Shown here: piece by piece, positions 22,555 through 33,759 of the stretch
Numbering within the stretch: the stretch's first letter is position 1
Layout of the letters: every line of letters starts with the position of its first letter
The notes under the pieces: generated by a model
What the model was told of the DNA's origin: nothing
The model's database searches: none
The model's input: the letters and a program-made list of their open reading frames with translations, nothing else
Source: Heterocephalus glaber
Taxonomy: Eukaryota > Chordata > Mammalia > Rodentia > Bathyergidae
Length of the DNA: 64,000 bases
Direction of reading: 5' to 3'
Assembly (NCBI RefSeq): GCF_000247695.1
Contig: NW_004624732.1
Location: forward strand, 16,350,741-16,414,740
Position numbers and translations under genes: made by a program

Positions 22555-23802
22555 CTTCTGGGTAGTGTAGCACCCCCCACCGCCCCGCCAGCTCCAAAGT
22601 GTAATGAAACTCCAAAGCCACTCATACTGAAACCTGAAATGAACTAACTCTTCTTTTCCCAATTCTAAATGGTGTCCAACCACTCTGTTCACTGAAGCTT
22701 GTCCAAGAGTTAAAATATTAAAAATCTAGTGAGATTTCAACTATAAAATGACAACATATTGAAAATTTGAATATAAATTCAAATGTGAGTATAAAATCCC
22801 TACTATTATAAAGTTCCCAGGAGAAGTTAAAATTGAAACAAAATATAAGTAAATTGATCTCCAAAATCCAATTTTGTTCTCCAATTAATATCCACAGGAC
22901 TTTTAGTTAAAATTTTTCATATATAGTTATGTATTTGCAGGCAATATTAGCCAATAATATCAAAAGATGTAGTGTATCTTCATAGAGTTTTCCTCAGTGA
23001 TACCATCTTCCAAAACTAAAGCATAATATTTCACAACCCAGATATTGACATTGATACAGTCAAAATACAGAATATGCTCCTAATGTCACAAGGTCTCCCA
23101 GGTAGCTCTTTTATACTCGCACCTACCTCCTTCCCACTCTTACCCCTCTTTAATTGTTGATAGTCATGAATTTGTCATAAACTTCTATAATTTTATCATT
23201 TCAAGACTATTACAGTAAAAGAAATATTCAGTGCATAACACTTTGGAATAGATATGTTTTTAATCAGCACCATTTTCTAAAGATTCACCCAAATTTTTGC
23301 AGGTATCAGCATAGTGTACTTTGTCACCAGCTAGGGTTTTGTGGCACAGATGTAACACGGTTTGTCTCATCATTCGCTCAGTGGAGGAAAGTACAGTTGT
23401 TTCTAGTTTTTGGCTATCAAGAGTAAAGCAATGCAAACAAGTATTCATATACAGGTTTTCACATGAACATCAGTCTTCATTTCTCTGTGATAAGTCCCCA
23501 GGAGTTCAATTATAGAGTTGTATGATATTTGCACATTTAGTGTTTTAAAAAACTGCCAAACATTTTTCAAGAGTGCTATGCTATTTCCATTCCCACCAAT
23601 AGCCTGAGTGATCCAGTTTCACCACAGCCTGCCCAGCACTGCTGTCATTATTTTTCATATTAGATATTCTCATTGGTGCATAGTGATAACTCATTGTGAT
23701 TTGAATTTACATTTCCCTAATGGATAATAGCATTGAACCTTCCCATTTAATACCCTCTTTGGTTAAATGTTTCTTCATGTTTCTCCTCATTTTCTATGGA
23801 TT

Positions 23803-23833
23803 GTTTTGTTTTGTTTTGTTTTGTTTTTTTGTT
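23803..23833 (+). repeat. (TTTTG)n simple repeat inside L1
   Basis: Five near-perfect TTTTG units followed by a T-run. It lies within the antisense L1 and probably arose from an A-rich segment of it. Confidence 0.9.
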
Positions 23834-26268
23834 TCTTTTCTGTCTAGTTTGGAGAGTTCTCTGTATACTCGAGATATTACTTCTTTGCAAACATTTTCCT
23901 TACTTCCTGGGTTGTCTTTTCACCTGCTTCATAGGGCTTTTGTTGCAAACCAAAAGTTTTTCATTTAAAGGAAGTACAGCTTATTATTTTTTCCAGAGTT
24001 CTACATTGTACATCCAGCCTACTAATGCTTTTCCTAGAGAATAAGTTTCAAAGATCATCTTGCATATTTTTCTAAAGTTTCACATTTTAAATATATGCCC
24101 ATGTTTCATTTTGAGTTAATTTTTGTATAAAATAAGCAATTTTGGTTGAGGTTCATTTTTTGGCCTATGTGTGGCCAATTCCTCCAACACCATTTGTTTA
24201 TATCCCTTTTGAAACACATTTACACCTTTGTGGAAAGCCAGCTGGGCACCTTTATATGGGCCTGTTACTGGGCTCTCCACTGGGTTTCATTATCCCTTCA
24301 TATATCCCTCCCCCAGACCACACAACCTTGGCTCCCGGGGCTGTACACTTAAAGCTCTTAAAGTTGGGCAGGCTCATTCCTCCACCTCATTATTTTTTCA
24401 CAATTGTCTTAGTTAGCTGTTTAGGTCCAGTGCCTTTCCTTATAAGTGTTAGACTAATCTTTCCTGTATTTACAAAGAAACAGTCTTGCTGGGATTTTGA
24501 TTAAAACTGCATTAAACCTATAGATCAATTTAGCACTTGTCATGATTTCTGTGTTGAGTCTTCTAATCCAGAAATGTCTTCCATCATCTTATTTGAATCT
24601 TTGATTTGTTTCATTCATGCTCTATAATTTTTAGCATGTCTTGTACATATTTTGTTAGATTCACTGCTAAGCATTTCATTTACACTTGAGATTTAGACTT
24701 ATATAGTTATAATTTATCATTCTGATGCCCATGTGTTCTTTGGTAGTATATGGAAATACAACTGACTTTTATATTCATCTTGATTACTGTGGATTTGCTG
24801 AACTTGCTTGTCAGTTCTGTGTTGATTTGTAGATTCTTTAGTGTTTTCTACATAGATAATTGTGTCATCTTTGGGGTGTTTTTCCTGGCTTTGAACATTC
24901 ATGCCCTTCCATTGCTTCTCTCCTCTGACAGCACCAATGTTAGGAATGATGAGGGCAGCCAGCCCTAACTTATTCTCACTCTTTGAGGAAAATACTAGAC
25001 TTTCACTCTTAAGAATAATGTTAGATACAGGATCTTTGTAGATGTTCGTCATTGACTTAAGGAAGCTATTCTTTATTCCTCATTTTCTGAGAAGGTTTCT
25101 TGTTTGTTTTTAATCATGAATAAGTGTTGAGTTCTATTAAATGCCTTTTATGTATTCATTGATATAAACACTGATTTGTCTTCTCTAAACTGTTAATATG
25201 GTGAATTGTACTAATTTCCAAATATTGACCCGCTACCCATCCCTAGAGTAAGCTGCACAGTATGTCATTCTCCCTGTATATTGCTGAGTTCTGTTTGTTA
25301 GTATTTTGCTAAGAATATTTGTATATATTTTCAAGGGGGGATATTTAAAGGTTTTTTCTTTTGTTTTGTCTGTTTTAATTGTTCTTGGTTTCAGTATCAG
25401 CATTATAAAAGTTTCATAAAATGAATTGGGAAGTGTTTTGCCCCCCTCTTATAATCTGTAAGAAAATTCATACAATAGAATTAATTCTCTAAATGTCTGG
25501 TATAATCCTCTAATGAAACAATTTAACCCTGCAAATGTGCAGGGCTGGGGGAGTTTTGAATTTACAAATTTAGTTTCCTTAATAGTTACATACTCTTTCA
25601 TACTGAAGTTTTGAGGAGCTGGTCTTTTGTCTCAGTTGCATATGCATGTGTGTAAAGTTGTTTGTAACATTTCCATATTTTTCCTTTGCAAAAACCATAG
25701 TAATAACCTATTTCATTCTTCATATTAGTGATTTGTGCCTTCTATTTTTTTTTGTCAGTTTTAGAACACACTTGTCAACTTCTTTGATCTTTTTAAAAAT
25801 CCACCTCTGTTTCATTATTGGTTTTCTATTATGTTTCTCTTTCATTTTCATTTATTTCTGTACTTATCCTTATTATTTATTTCCTTCTGCTTGTTTTATG
25901 ATGATTTTATTTTTCAAGGTTCCTGACATCATATCATAGATTATTTATTCATTTTTATCTTTTCTCTTTTTTAATATATGCCCTTAGTATTACAAATCCC
26001 ATTTGGCATTGCTTTAGCTGGATTCAGCAATTTTGATGTGTTATACTTTCATTTTCTTTCAATTTGGTGTTTTTTACTTTATTTTTTTTGAGATTTCTTC
26101 TTTACCATGAATTATTCACAAGCATGTTCAGTCTCTACTCTGACAATCTCATCTTTTAGTTGGTGAATTTATGCCACTGACATTTTATTGTAATTGTTTG
26201 GGTTTAGTTCTATCATTTTATTGCTGTCTGTATCTGTTGCAATTTTCACAAGTCCTGGATGTATTAGG

Positions 26269-26630
26269 TGTTTTGTTTTGTGTCTAGATGTCCCCCCAAA
26301 GCCTCATGTGGTCATAGGCTATGTCAGAGGTGGCTGAATCTAGAGTGTGTGATTGATTCATGGTGGGGCTCAGCCTGAGGGCACTAGGATTAAGGATGTG
26401 AGTGCCAGGTAGTCTAAATTAAGATAAAAGGGGCAGGGAGATGCTATTAAGGTCTCTTGTTGTTTTTGCTGTCTTCCATAGCCATGAACTATTCCTCCTC
26501 TGCCACTTTGTCTTGGAGCCAGCCAATTATGGACTAAAATCTCTATAAACTATAAACCAAATAAACCTTTCCCCCTTTTACTTTGGGTATTGGGTATTTT
26601 GTCTCAGCAACGAGAAAAGTAACTATCATA
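26269..26630 (+). mobile_element. MaLR solo LTR inserted in L1, perfect TSD
   Basis: A 362-bp element of the same family as the inner LTR at 12130. It starts TGTTTTGTTTTGTGTCTAGATG, has an AATAAA signal near 26561 (ACCAAATAAACC), and ends TAACTATCATA (CA mutated to TA). A perfect 5-bp duplication TTAGG sits at 26264-26268 and 26631-26635. L1 sequence lies on the left and apparently on the right, so the LTR is younger than the L1. Confidence 0.88.
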
Positions 26631-26804
26631 TTAGGTAAAAGGAAAACCCATGAAATTTTCCACTGTGTTGTTTCTAAGGTCTTGAGGTGCCTAGCCAATG
26701 TGCTTTCTATTCTCCATTTCTTGGAGTTCCATAGATTGTTTTCTATAAAATGTTTAGAATTTTTGTTTGACTTAGCTAGAGAAATAGAGGAAAAAGTATT
26801 GTAT

Positions 26805-27190
26805 TAGTCATCTTTCCATTGCTGTAACAACAGAGATTTATTTTGGCTCACAGTTTCAGATGTTTCAGTCTATGGTCAGTTGGCTCCATCTGTTTTAGGC
26901 CTGTGGTGGAGTAGAAACATGATAAAGGAAGGTTGTGGTGGAGGAAAGCTGCTCACCTCATGGTGTCCAGGAAGCAGAGAGAGAGGGAAAGAGCCTATGC
27001 TGATGGACTTTTCCCCTCCTCCTCTTCTTCTTCTTCCTCCTCCTCCTCTTTCTCCTTCTTCTTACCATCCAGGCCCCCACTCCGTCGAGTGGTGCTGCCT
27101 CCTCGAGTGGGCAGGTCTCCTCAGTGTCCTGCCCCACAGGCCAACCTTTTCTGAAAGCGCCCTTGGAGACAAACCCAGAAGCGTGCTTTA
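26805..27190 (-). mobile_element. MaLR-like LTR, antisense, with homopyrimidine tract
   Basis: TGTATTAGTCATCTTTCCATTGCTGTAACAACAGAGATTTATTTTGGCTCACAGTTTCAGATG is the antisense MaLR 3' end (TTAGTCTGTTTTCATTGCTGTAACAAAATACC ... TTTATTT..CTCACAGTTT). The signature continues with CAGTTGGCTCCATCTGTTTTAGGCCTGTGG. The right boundary near 27190 is approximate. The 104- and 73-codon plus frames here give Ser/Pro/Leu-rich translation of the pyrimidine tract and are not genes. Confidence 0.75.
27008..27063 (+). repeat. Homopyrimidine (CTT/CCT)n tract
   Basis: Fifty-six consecutive pyrimidines without a single purine, built of CTT and CCT triplets. Such tracts can form triplex (H-DNA). It sits inside the antisense LTR. 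Confidence 0.95.
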
Positions 27191-27194
27191 CTAA

Positions 27195-28120
27195 TTTCCT
27201 ATGTGTTTCTCAGTCCAATCCAAATGAAAGTCAAGATTAACCATCAGATGTTTTTAACAACTGCCCAGAAACAAAATGTTCCAAGAATTTTATGTCATCC
27301 CCTGCTTTCGATTCTACTCAGAATTATGTCTCAATGTTTTCTCACCCTGAGACTTCTTTTTTTTTCTTTCCTGAGACTTCTTTAATGTCTGAAAGTGGAG
27401 CACAGCTGTCATCAACCAGGAAATGGACCATTTCTTGAGCAAGCCCAAAGTCCAATTGACCCAATCCGTAATCTCTAACCTTGTTTTGATAATAAATCTG
27501 AGCAGTTAACAGAAAATGTATAAGTTCCATAATGTTGGCCTCATATCTAGGCTATGATAGGGAAATGACAGGGGAAGAAAAGATTTTCCCTAGCTTCTAC
27601 AGTGCTCACTCAGGTAATATATGTTCTCAGAAAAAATGTCAGTCCCTGCTTCGGAAAGGACATGTGTCCGAACCTCATTGGAGTTTGAAGGAAGAGAAAG
27701 AAGTAAAATTCCCCTTCATCATGGACCTCCCATGTAGCAGTCCCTCTGTGCTGGTGTCCAGGACCCATGCCTTGTCACCTGCAGATGGACGAATACAGAG
27801 AGCAATGAGCAGGGATCTGATGGGAAAATGAGTGACAGGTGGGAAGGACAAGGACCTCAGAGTGCAAAGAGGCCAGGAAGAGATAAGGGAAAGACAGGAG
27901 AGGGCTGACTCAGGTCTCAAGCATGCAGCATCACAAACACCATGTACACCTACATGCACAGAGAAGTAGTATTGGTGTATATTTAGAAATACGATGGTGT
28001 GAGAAGACAGATCAAAATGTTGAAACAGGGGGATAGGAAGGAATACACTGAAAACCTGCTACTTTATCATAATGCTTTTTGACTGAAAATTGCATCCAAA
28101 ACCTTTGCACTACTTTACAT
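27195..28120. other. No recognisable gene or repeat
   Basis: Open frames of 60-99 codons on both strands overlap at 27532-27959 and share no known motif. Nothing else could be assigned. Confidence 0.4.
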
Positions 28121-28127
28121 TGCCAGA

Positions 28128-28250
28128 CCTTTTTTATTTTTTATTTCTTGAAAGAGTGGGTCATTAAATTGCTCAGGCTACACTTGAACTTGACGTCTTC
28201 CTGTCTTCCTGTATCAACCTCCAAGAGATTGTGCCACCACACCCTGTTTA
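28128..28250 (-). mobile_element. B1 SINE, antisense
   Basis: The T-rich tail complement is followed by GAAAGAGTGGGTCATTAAATTGCTCAGGCTACACTTGAACTTGACG, TCTTCCTGTATCAACCTCC and GATTGTGCCACCACACCC, the antisense B1 order. It is diverged with no clean duplication visible. Confidence 0.78.
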
Positions 28251-28254
28251 TCAT

Positions 28255-29190
28255 AATCTTTGTGTATTATGTGATAGTGACTACTTGGATGAATTATAAA
28301 TCTAAACAAAAATCAACGGACTGACTGTGCTGCTCTGCCCTCTGCCTGTATGGGCAAAGGTGTGCCCACCTCTTTTGACTGTCCCTCTTTTTTCCTACAT
28401 GCCAGCTGAGCTCATGCCATGACCCAGGGAGTGACCAACAGTACAGAACACAGATCATATCTGGGCAGCTTTTCTTAGGCTTCTTGCTCTGATCTTGGCT
28501 TTGAAATCAAGATTCTAGTCAAATTCAATCCAAGCAGCCAACATTTGTTGTGAATGTACCATGAGGGGTGCAAGGCAGTGTACACCCACCCCTGCTAGTC
28601 ACAACCAAACTGTGCACACTTTAAAAAGGTAAACTCAGGGCTGTAGGCACCCTCAGCATGCACCCTGGTCATAAGAATAGCCTTGGATAGAGCTAGCAGG
28701 AAGTAAAGCCTGTGCCTCCTGCCCATTCGGTGCAGTAGATGGCCCAAGCAGGGAAGGGAGGTAGGCCCTGCAGCACAGCTGCTCTGAACCCTGTACCTGG
28801 TGAGCTGCGGAGAGCAGAGAATCCCAGCAGGTCCAGTGCATCCAAGACCAGTGCGTGATGGCTGCAGAGCGCTGCTGGAAGGAGAGAGCTGAGGGGGCCC
28901 CAGAAATCAGGTAGCTGGAGACAGGACTCCAGAGGATGGGAACTTGACCTTTCCAGACAGCAGTGCTTGGCTCCAGTAGGAAATCTGCCTCCTGTGAGCA
29001 CCTCACAACCATCACAGGGTGGGCATAGCTGGCACGTGGATGCCAGAGCTGAGTGGGCAGGGACTACTCTGAAAGGGGCAGGCGGCCTGCTTAAGCTAAA
29101 GCCTTGTCACTTAGGAACTGTGCGTCTTCCTACAGCCTAGACATCTTGCAAATTTGTTATCTTCATGGCCACCATCGCCTCTTGTCAAAG
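28255..29190. other. No gene seen; GC-richer stretch
   Basis: Two overlapping minus-strand frames of 120 and 102 codons (28653-29015) lie in the GC-rich part where stops are rarer by chance. They are in different frames over the same bases and carry no recognisable domain, so I do not call either one. Confidence 0.4.
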
Positions 29191-29199
29191 CCACCTTCC

Positions 29200-29680
29200 T
29201 TTTGCTGAACTGCAGCAACTATCCTTAACCTGACTTCCTTGGCTCCTCTCTGACATCTTATAAACAGTCTTCAAACTGAAGCCAGAATCATATTTAAAAT
29301 AAGAGAATGCAGGGCCAGAGATTTAGCTCAGTGGTTTCGCTGCCTGCTGTGCAAGCCTAAGGACCCGAGTTCGATCCCCAGTACCAAAAAATGAAAAAAC
29401 AAAACAAAAAAAGAGAGTGCATGTGACAGTGCTGATGATTTGCTCAACACTCTTTAATGGATAACAATTTTGTTTAAAATTCAGATGAAGCAACCTCTTA
29501 AATGTTGTGCACAGGTTGTGCTTGGTTTGTCCCTCCTTCTTGGGATGTAATTCCACTCTCTGGCCCGCCTACTCTTGGTTTTTCAGTCATACCCAATCAC
29601 CTAGCTCCTTCCTACCACAGGACTTTTGCACATGCTGCTTCCTTTATATGGAAGTTTTCTTCCTCTTTTCATTAAATTAA
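29200..29680 (+). mobile_element. L2 LINE relic, split by an ID SINE
   Basis: Left part: CCAGAATCATATTTAAAATAAG. After the ID: ACACTCTTTAATGGATAACAATTTTGTTTAAAATTCAGATG, TTCCTACCACAGGACTTTTGCACATGCTGCTTCCTTTATATGGAAG. These match the L2 3' region order (CAATGGCTTCCCATTGC..., then CAGGGCCTTTGCACATGCTGTTCCCTCTGCCTGGAA). Ancient. Confidence 0.72.
29312..29410 (+). mobile_element. ID SINE inside L2, with TSD
   Basis: GGGCCAGAGATTTAGCTCAGTGG, TTTCGCTGCCTGCTGTGCAAGCCTAAGGACCCGAGTTCGATCCCCAGTACC and a long A-rich tail with C interruptions. The duplication is AAGAGAATGCA (29301-29311) / AAGAGAGTGCA (29411-29421), one mismatch in 11. Box B is intact. Confidence 0.93.
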
Positions 29681-29769
29681 GCGGGATATCAGCAGTTCTC
29701 AACAAAGCTTCCCTTGAACAATCTGAGAAGGCCAAGAACCTACAAAGACTGTTCAATTTTACATTCAAG

Positions 29770-31370
29770 TATTCTTTATTTATTTGCTGGCTATCTGTTG
29801 TCTAAGTTGTGTTTTATAAGAGTAGGACTTTTGTTTCTGCAGGACAACTGTGAACTACAACTTTCAGCTCACTAGCAGTTACTTAACAGCTGGAGAACAA
29901 TATTTTTCAATGAATGAGTGAATACATGAATCTAAGACAGACTCTTTTAATTCAGAAACAAGCTTTTATGGAGAATGTCCCCTATTTACATAGTCTTGTG
30001 CTAAGTAACATGTATGCAAAGAGAGGGAAGACCAGGTTTGTTTTATAATCCATTGTCAAAACACAAATAAAGAAACTGCATTTCTGTCTATAAAACCTAG
30101 CATACAATGCTCCTCAAAACAGTCAACCAACCCTCAGCCACTTTCTGTCTTGGAGAAGCATAGGCTCAAGCCTAATGATGAAGGCTCCCTGGGTTGCTGT
30201 GCTCAATCCCTTGTTGCTAGGGAACAGATGGTTTATGCTTCAACAGGCTCCAGGGCTGCCTCCAAATTAGAGGGGGCTAGCCAGTTTCTTAGAGAGACTT
30301 ACAAATAGAGGGTCCTATGGTGACCTTGACAAAGCCAGCCAAGGACCAGGGGACCTCACAGTAGCCAGGCTTCCTGACCACAGGAGACCGTCAAGAGAGC
30401 AGAACTGTGCAAACTCTCTCCTCTTATAGCAGGATAGCATAGTACACCAGAGGTCCCACAGGGTGGCTCAGGTCAAGGTTCTAGACACACATGCGCACAC
30501 CTTCACCAGCTGTGTGACCTGGCTTCACACAGCCTATAGGAACACTGGGCTGCTGGACAGTGAGACACAATGATCTGCAGAAAGTCTCCTCGAGAGGCTG
30601 GCACAGACAACCCTCCTTCAGGGCTATAGCCCACTGTCTGCTTGGCCGACTCGGGTTGCATGCAGATGGAATTCTGAATGTGACCTCTACCAACTTGTTG
30701 CAGATGGGCTGTGAGGATTAATGCAGTTTAGTGGTGGAGGTGGAGAGGTGAGGCTGAACTCAAGCCCAACAGCCCAACAGGTACATGGATATTAGAAGCT
30801 CCTGTTTACATGGCCCCAACCCCACCCAATGCTGTGGGCACTCAGCACATGGTCTGTCTGTGTTCTCTCAAGACCAGAACTCCCTCTGTGGGAAGCTGTC
30901 ACAAAGATAGCTGTGCTTGTACTCCTAGGAGCTCTGTGAAGGCCACTGACTGCCTTGGCTGAAGTCATGGACAAGAGACGAATCCTAGCCAGGTGGGGGT
31001 TCACTAGCTGAAGGCTGCCTCCTGGGCATGGCCCAGCTCCAGGTGCCATCAGCCCTTGCCTCCCATCTCCATGCCATCCCCCATGCTCTGTTATCTCCTT
31101 GCCTCCTGCAGATCTTGCCAGACAAGTAGGCAATATTCAAGTGCCTCCCCCTCTCTCTGCCAACCAGGTTTATGTCTCCTGGCAAGACTGACTGTAAGTG
31201 CTGAGTGCACACAGCTAATTCTCTGCCTGGCAGGAGCAGCCACAAAGCATAAAAAGTGGGTCAGCTCCTCAGAGTCATTTGTCCCAAGGGAGTGCATGAC
31301 AACGTAGGAGAAAAATATGTTAATTTGGCCAGGAAAAAAGTGTCTTTCAATGAATAATGTTTGCAGAAGG
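29770..31370. other. No recognisable gene; weak MIR-like patch
   Basis: Mixed sequence with frames up to 113 codons (30792-31133, minus) that overlap others on both strands. A patch near 30505-30535 (accagctgtgtgacctggctt) resembles the MIR 'AGCTGTGTGACCTTGG' block but the rest of MIR is not evident. No exon could be supported. Confidence 0.4.
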
Positions 31371-31374
31371 ACTT

Positions 31375-31655
31375 TAAATTAAGCCAATCATGTATTCATG
31401 GACACATTCATCCATTTATTCACTCATTAAAAACACACGCATAGAAAAGATCAGGCCTTATGTAGGACACTGGAGATATCAAACCCAAAGAGAAGTTGTA
31501 GAAACCACAGAAGGTAGTAGAAAACTCACTTAGGTTTGAATTCCTCCTAAGTGGACTGGGAAAAAGCTTCATTTCTTCATCTGTAAGATGGGGATTATGG
31601 ATACTACCCGAAGTACTGTTCAATATAAACATTTGAGATGTCAACAGTGCCAATA
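31375..31655 (+). repeat. L2/MIR-type relics
   Basis: 31375-31490 has the ATTCATCCATTTATTCACTCATT...GCCTTATGTAGGACACTGGAGATATCAAACCC block typical of L2/MIR-type ends. 31530-31650 has TTCATTTCTTCATCTGTAAGATGGGGATTATGGATACTACCC, the sense MIR core end. Both are ancient. Confidence 0.65.
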
Positions 31656-31659
31656 ATAG

Positions 31660-32215
31660 AAGTTGCCATTATGATTATGATTGTCTTGTCATTTATTGTC
31701 AGTATTGGTGCTCCTATTCTAAAGAAATAATAGTTTGCTCTTAATGAATTCTATGACTAGACATTTGCATTATAACTTATTACTTCACAGCACCCCCCGT
31801 CTTCAAGAATGAGATAGGAATGTAAAAGTTGAGAGACACACGCAGGACAGACACTCAGTAGTTTTAGTAGGAAGCACAAGCTATCCTTTCTCCTACAGTC
31901 TCCATAATTCATTTTTATAATATAAAGACTGAAGAGGGCCCACAATTAAGGACAGTGACAGAACACTTGATGTGTTTTACAGTGTCTGTACTGGGGTCTT
32001 ATGGAGGCACTTGGTGCCTCCCAACACAGAGAGGCAAGCATGCAACTTGATGTACCCATCTGTAGATGAGGAATCCTGACTGAGAGGCAGATGCCCTTTG
32101 ACGGTCACACAAGAAGTGTGACCCAGGACACTTACTCCTGCCACTGGTGCCCCAGCCCTCCATGCTCTCCTGTGACACTAATATAGGGGGACTGGATGCA
32201 ACTCCCAAACCTGCT
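31660..32215. other. No gene seen; weak antisense MIR near 32060-32110
   Basis: CATCTGTAGATGAGGAATCCTGACTGAGAGGCAG..GGTCACACAAG resembles antisense MIR (GATGAGGAAACTGAGGC...AGGTCACACAG). The rest is unassigned. Confidence 0.45.
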
Positions 32216-32224
32216 AGCTATTCA

Positions 32225-32745
32225 TAAGGGGAGTTTGTGTTCTCTAAAATAGAAGCGTGACTTTAGGAACAACAGAGGTTAAAAGTAGAAAGAATTTACT
32301 GAGAGAAAGACAGCTTCTGTCTAAGAGAGTCAGAAGGGGGACCAGAAAGTGAGTTGCCAGCTCACCCTGCCTCTCATGGGGTTTTTATGGAGCAAAGCGA
32401 TGAGGTGAAGCAGGTTCAAGATGGGACAAAACAACTATAGTCAACTAGTAAGATTACAAGTACAGTCACTTAGGAAATATTGATCCAGTGGGAAATCACA
32501 AGGTGGGACAAAACTATGATCAACCAATAAGATTACAACAAGTATAGTTGCTGAGATAATATTGATTAAATGGGGAAGCAAGTCACAAAGCAAGCATACA
32601 AAGTAGGAACAAGGATTTTTGGTAAGGGATGGGCCAGGGATCTTTCCTGGAGGGGGTAGATTAAGATCTTGGTCCCCCACTCAGGTTATTGATAGCTATT
32701 TAGAATATCAATCACTGCAGGTGTAGTAGTTTCTCCTGTTTCACA
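32225..32745. mobile_element. LTR-like segment, family unassigned, with internal tandem duplication
   Basis: The run GTAGAAAGAATTTACTGAGAGAAAGACAGC, CAGAAGGGGGACC, GTGAGTTGCCAGCTCACCC and GGGGTTTTTATGG looks like an antisense retroviral LTR (polyadenylation end first, then U3-like repeats). It contains an ~82-bp direct duplication starting at 32422 and 32504 (TGGGACAAAAC..CTAT). I could not name a family, find terminal TG/CA or locate a target-site duplication, so the call is tentative. Confidence 0.4.
32422..32588 (+). repeat. Two-copy ~82-bp tandem duplication
   Basis: Unit 1 (32422-32503) and unit 2 (32504-32588) share TGGGACAAAAC, CTAT, AGTCAAC/GATCAACC, TAAGATTACAA, AATATTGAT and GTCACAA-type blocks in the same order, with small indels and substitutions. 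U3 regions of retroviral LTRs often carry such direct repeats. Confidence 0.8.
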
Positions 32746-33146
32746 AAGCTGGCCTTCAGTGAATGTGTTTCAACTGTCCTCCATGTTGGCTCCTTGAGGG
32801 CTGGCCCTGTCTAACTGCCTACAAGACATCTAATTAACTTACCTGTCTATAATAACACTTGTGCAGGACTGTCTTTCTAGTGCCCCTTTCATACACCTGT
32901 CATTCGCCATGACCATCAGTTTATACCACACCTTCCTCAGCTTTGGGGTCCTGAACAACTACCATGTAGTAGCCTACAGGGACACCCTCATTCACATGGA
33001 AAGACACTGAGGAAGCAGCTAGGGTCGGAGTGCACCACAAGCTGAGCATAAATCAGCTAAACAAGATTGAACATAGAGGCAGGTGTGCCCAGGCATGGTA
33101 AATAAGGCCCCCTATTCAAGGAAGTATGTGCACATGTTCACGCGGC

Positions 33147-33187
33147 CACACACACACACACACACACGCACACACACACACACACAC
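33147..33187 (+). repeat. (CA)n microsatellite
   Basis: About 41 bp of CA dinucleotides with one CG interruption (ACGCACAC). Confidence 0.96.
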
Positions 33188-33224
33188 ATTTTTAAAAATA
33201 AAGTCACTTATATGCCATTAAAGT

Positions 33225-33318
33225 AAGATTCCCTATGGGTGCTCATTATATGCCAGGTATTATGTCAAAAATTTTAATCCATTATGTTGCATAACACAAG
33301 AGCCCTATGAACCTTTAT
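33225..33318 (+). repeat. MIR3/L2-type relic
   Basis: GTGCTCATTATATGCCAGGTATTATGTC, TTTTAATCCATTATGTTGCATAACAC and AGAGCCCTATGAACC follow the antique 'TACTATGTGCCAGGCACTG ... CAACCCTATGAGG' order. Confidence 0.6.
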
Positions 33319-33323
33319 TATTT

Positions 33324-33755
33324 TGATGGCTTAGATCTAAAATGTCCCCCAAAGGTCTCATGTTCTCAGAGGTGCACTTTCAGAAAGTGGTTGGATTAGG
33401 GGGTGTCAAACTCATTGGTGGAGTTCTTAGCCAAGTGTTCTGCTAGGAGGTGAGGACTGATCAGAAGAGGGGGTCAGTGCAAAGGCGGGTCTGCCCAGAA
33501 AGGGGTGTAAGGGTGTGTGCTTATGCCCAGCTACACTCTCTCTCTCTCGTCCTCCCCACCACCACCACCACCTCTCCTGGCTGCCATGGGTTGAGCAACT
33601 TTCCTCCACCAGGCCCTTCCACTGTCCTATTTCTGCCTTGGAACCAGACACTTGTGGCCTGCACCCTCCGAAGCAGTGACCCAAAATAAACCTCTCCTCT
33701 TTTAAGCTGCAGGTATCAAGTATTTTGTCCCAGCAATAGGAAGTTAAGGGAAACA
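33324..33755 (+). mobile_element. MaLR (MTD-like) LTR
   Basis: Starts TGATGGCTTAGATCTAAAATGTCCCCC, continues AAGGTCTCATGTTC, TGGTTGGATTAGG, CCTTGGAACCAGACACTTGTGG, CAAAATAAACCTCTCC (polyadenylation signal near 33684) and ends GTATTTTGTCCCAGCAATAGGAAGTTAAGG. About 430 bp, normal for a MaLR LTR. I do not see a matching duplication. The overlapping frames at 33427-33756 are shadows and include a His/Tyr/Trp-rich translation of a (CCA)n tract. Confidence 0.85.
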
Positions 33756-33759
33756 ATGG

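Larger units (their letters stand above)
22930..26800 (-). mobile_element. Long antisense L1 (L1M-type), split by an LTR
   Basis: The left end (about 22930-23250) matches old L1 3' UTR (CAGATATTGACATTGATACAG). The middle contains the antisense 3' end blocks (CATTCCCACCAATAGCCTGAG, GATATTCTCATTGG). From about 24600 the sequence is antisense ORF2: TGATTACTGTGGATTTGCTG, TCTACATAGATAATTGTGTCATC, CATTTATTTCTGTAC..TTATTTCCTTCTGC, GGCATTGCTTTAGCTGGATTCAGC. Orientation and block order are consistent over about 3.5 kb. Frames are fully broken. The LTR at 26269-26630 interrupts it, and L1-like sequence may resume at 26636-26800. Boundaries are approximate. Confidence 0.85.

Noticed and set aside
26880..27194. 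104-codon plus-strand frame with Pro/Leu/Ser run
   Set aside because: Translation of the homopyrimidine tract in an antisense LTR.
28653..29015. 120- and 102-codon overlapping minus-strand frames
   Set aside because: Two frames over the same GC-rich bases, no domain and no splice support.
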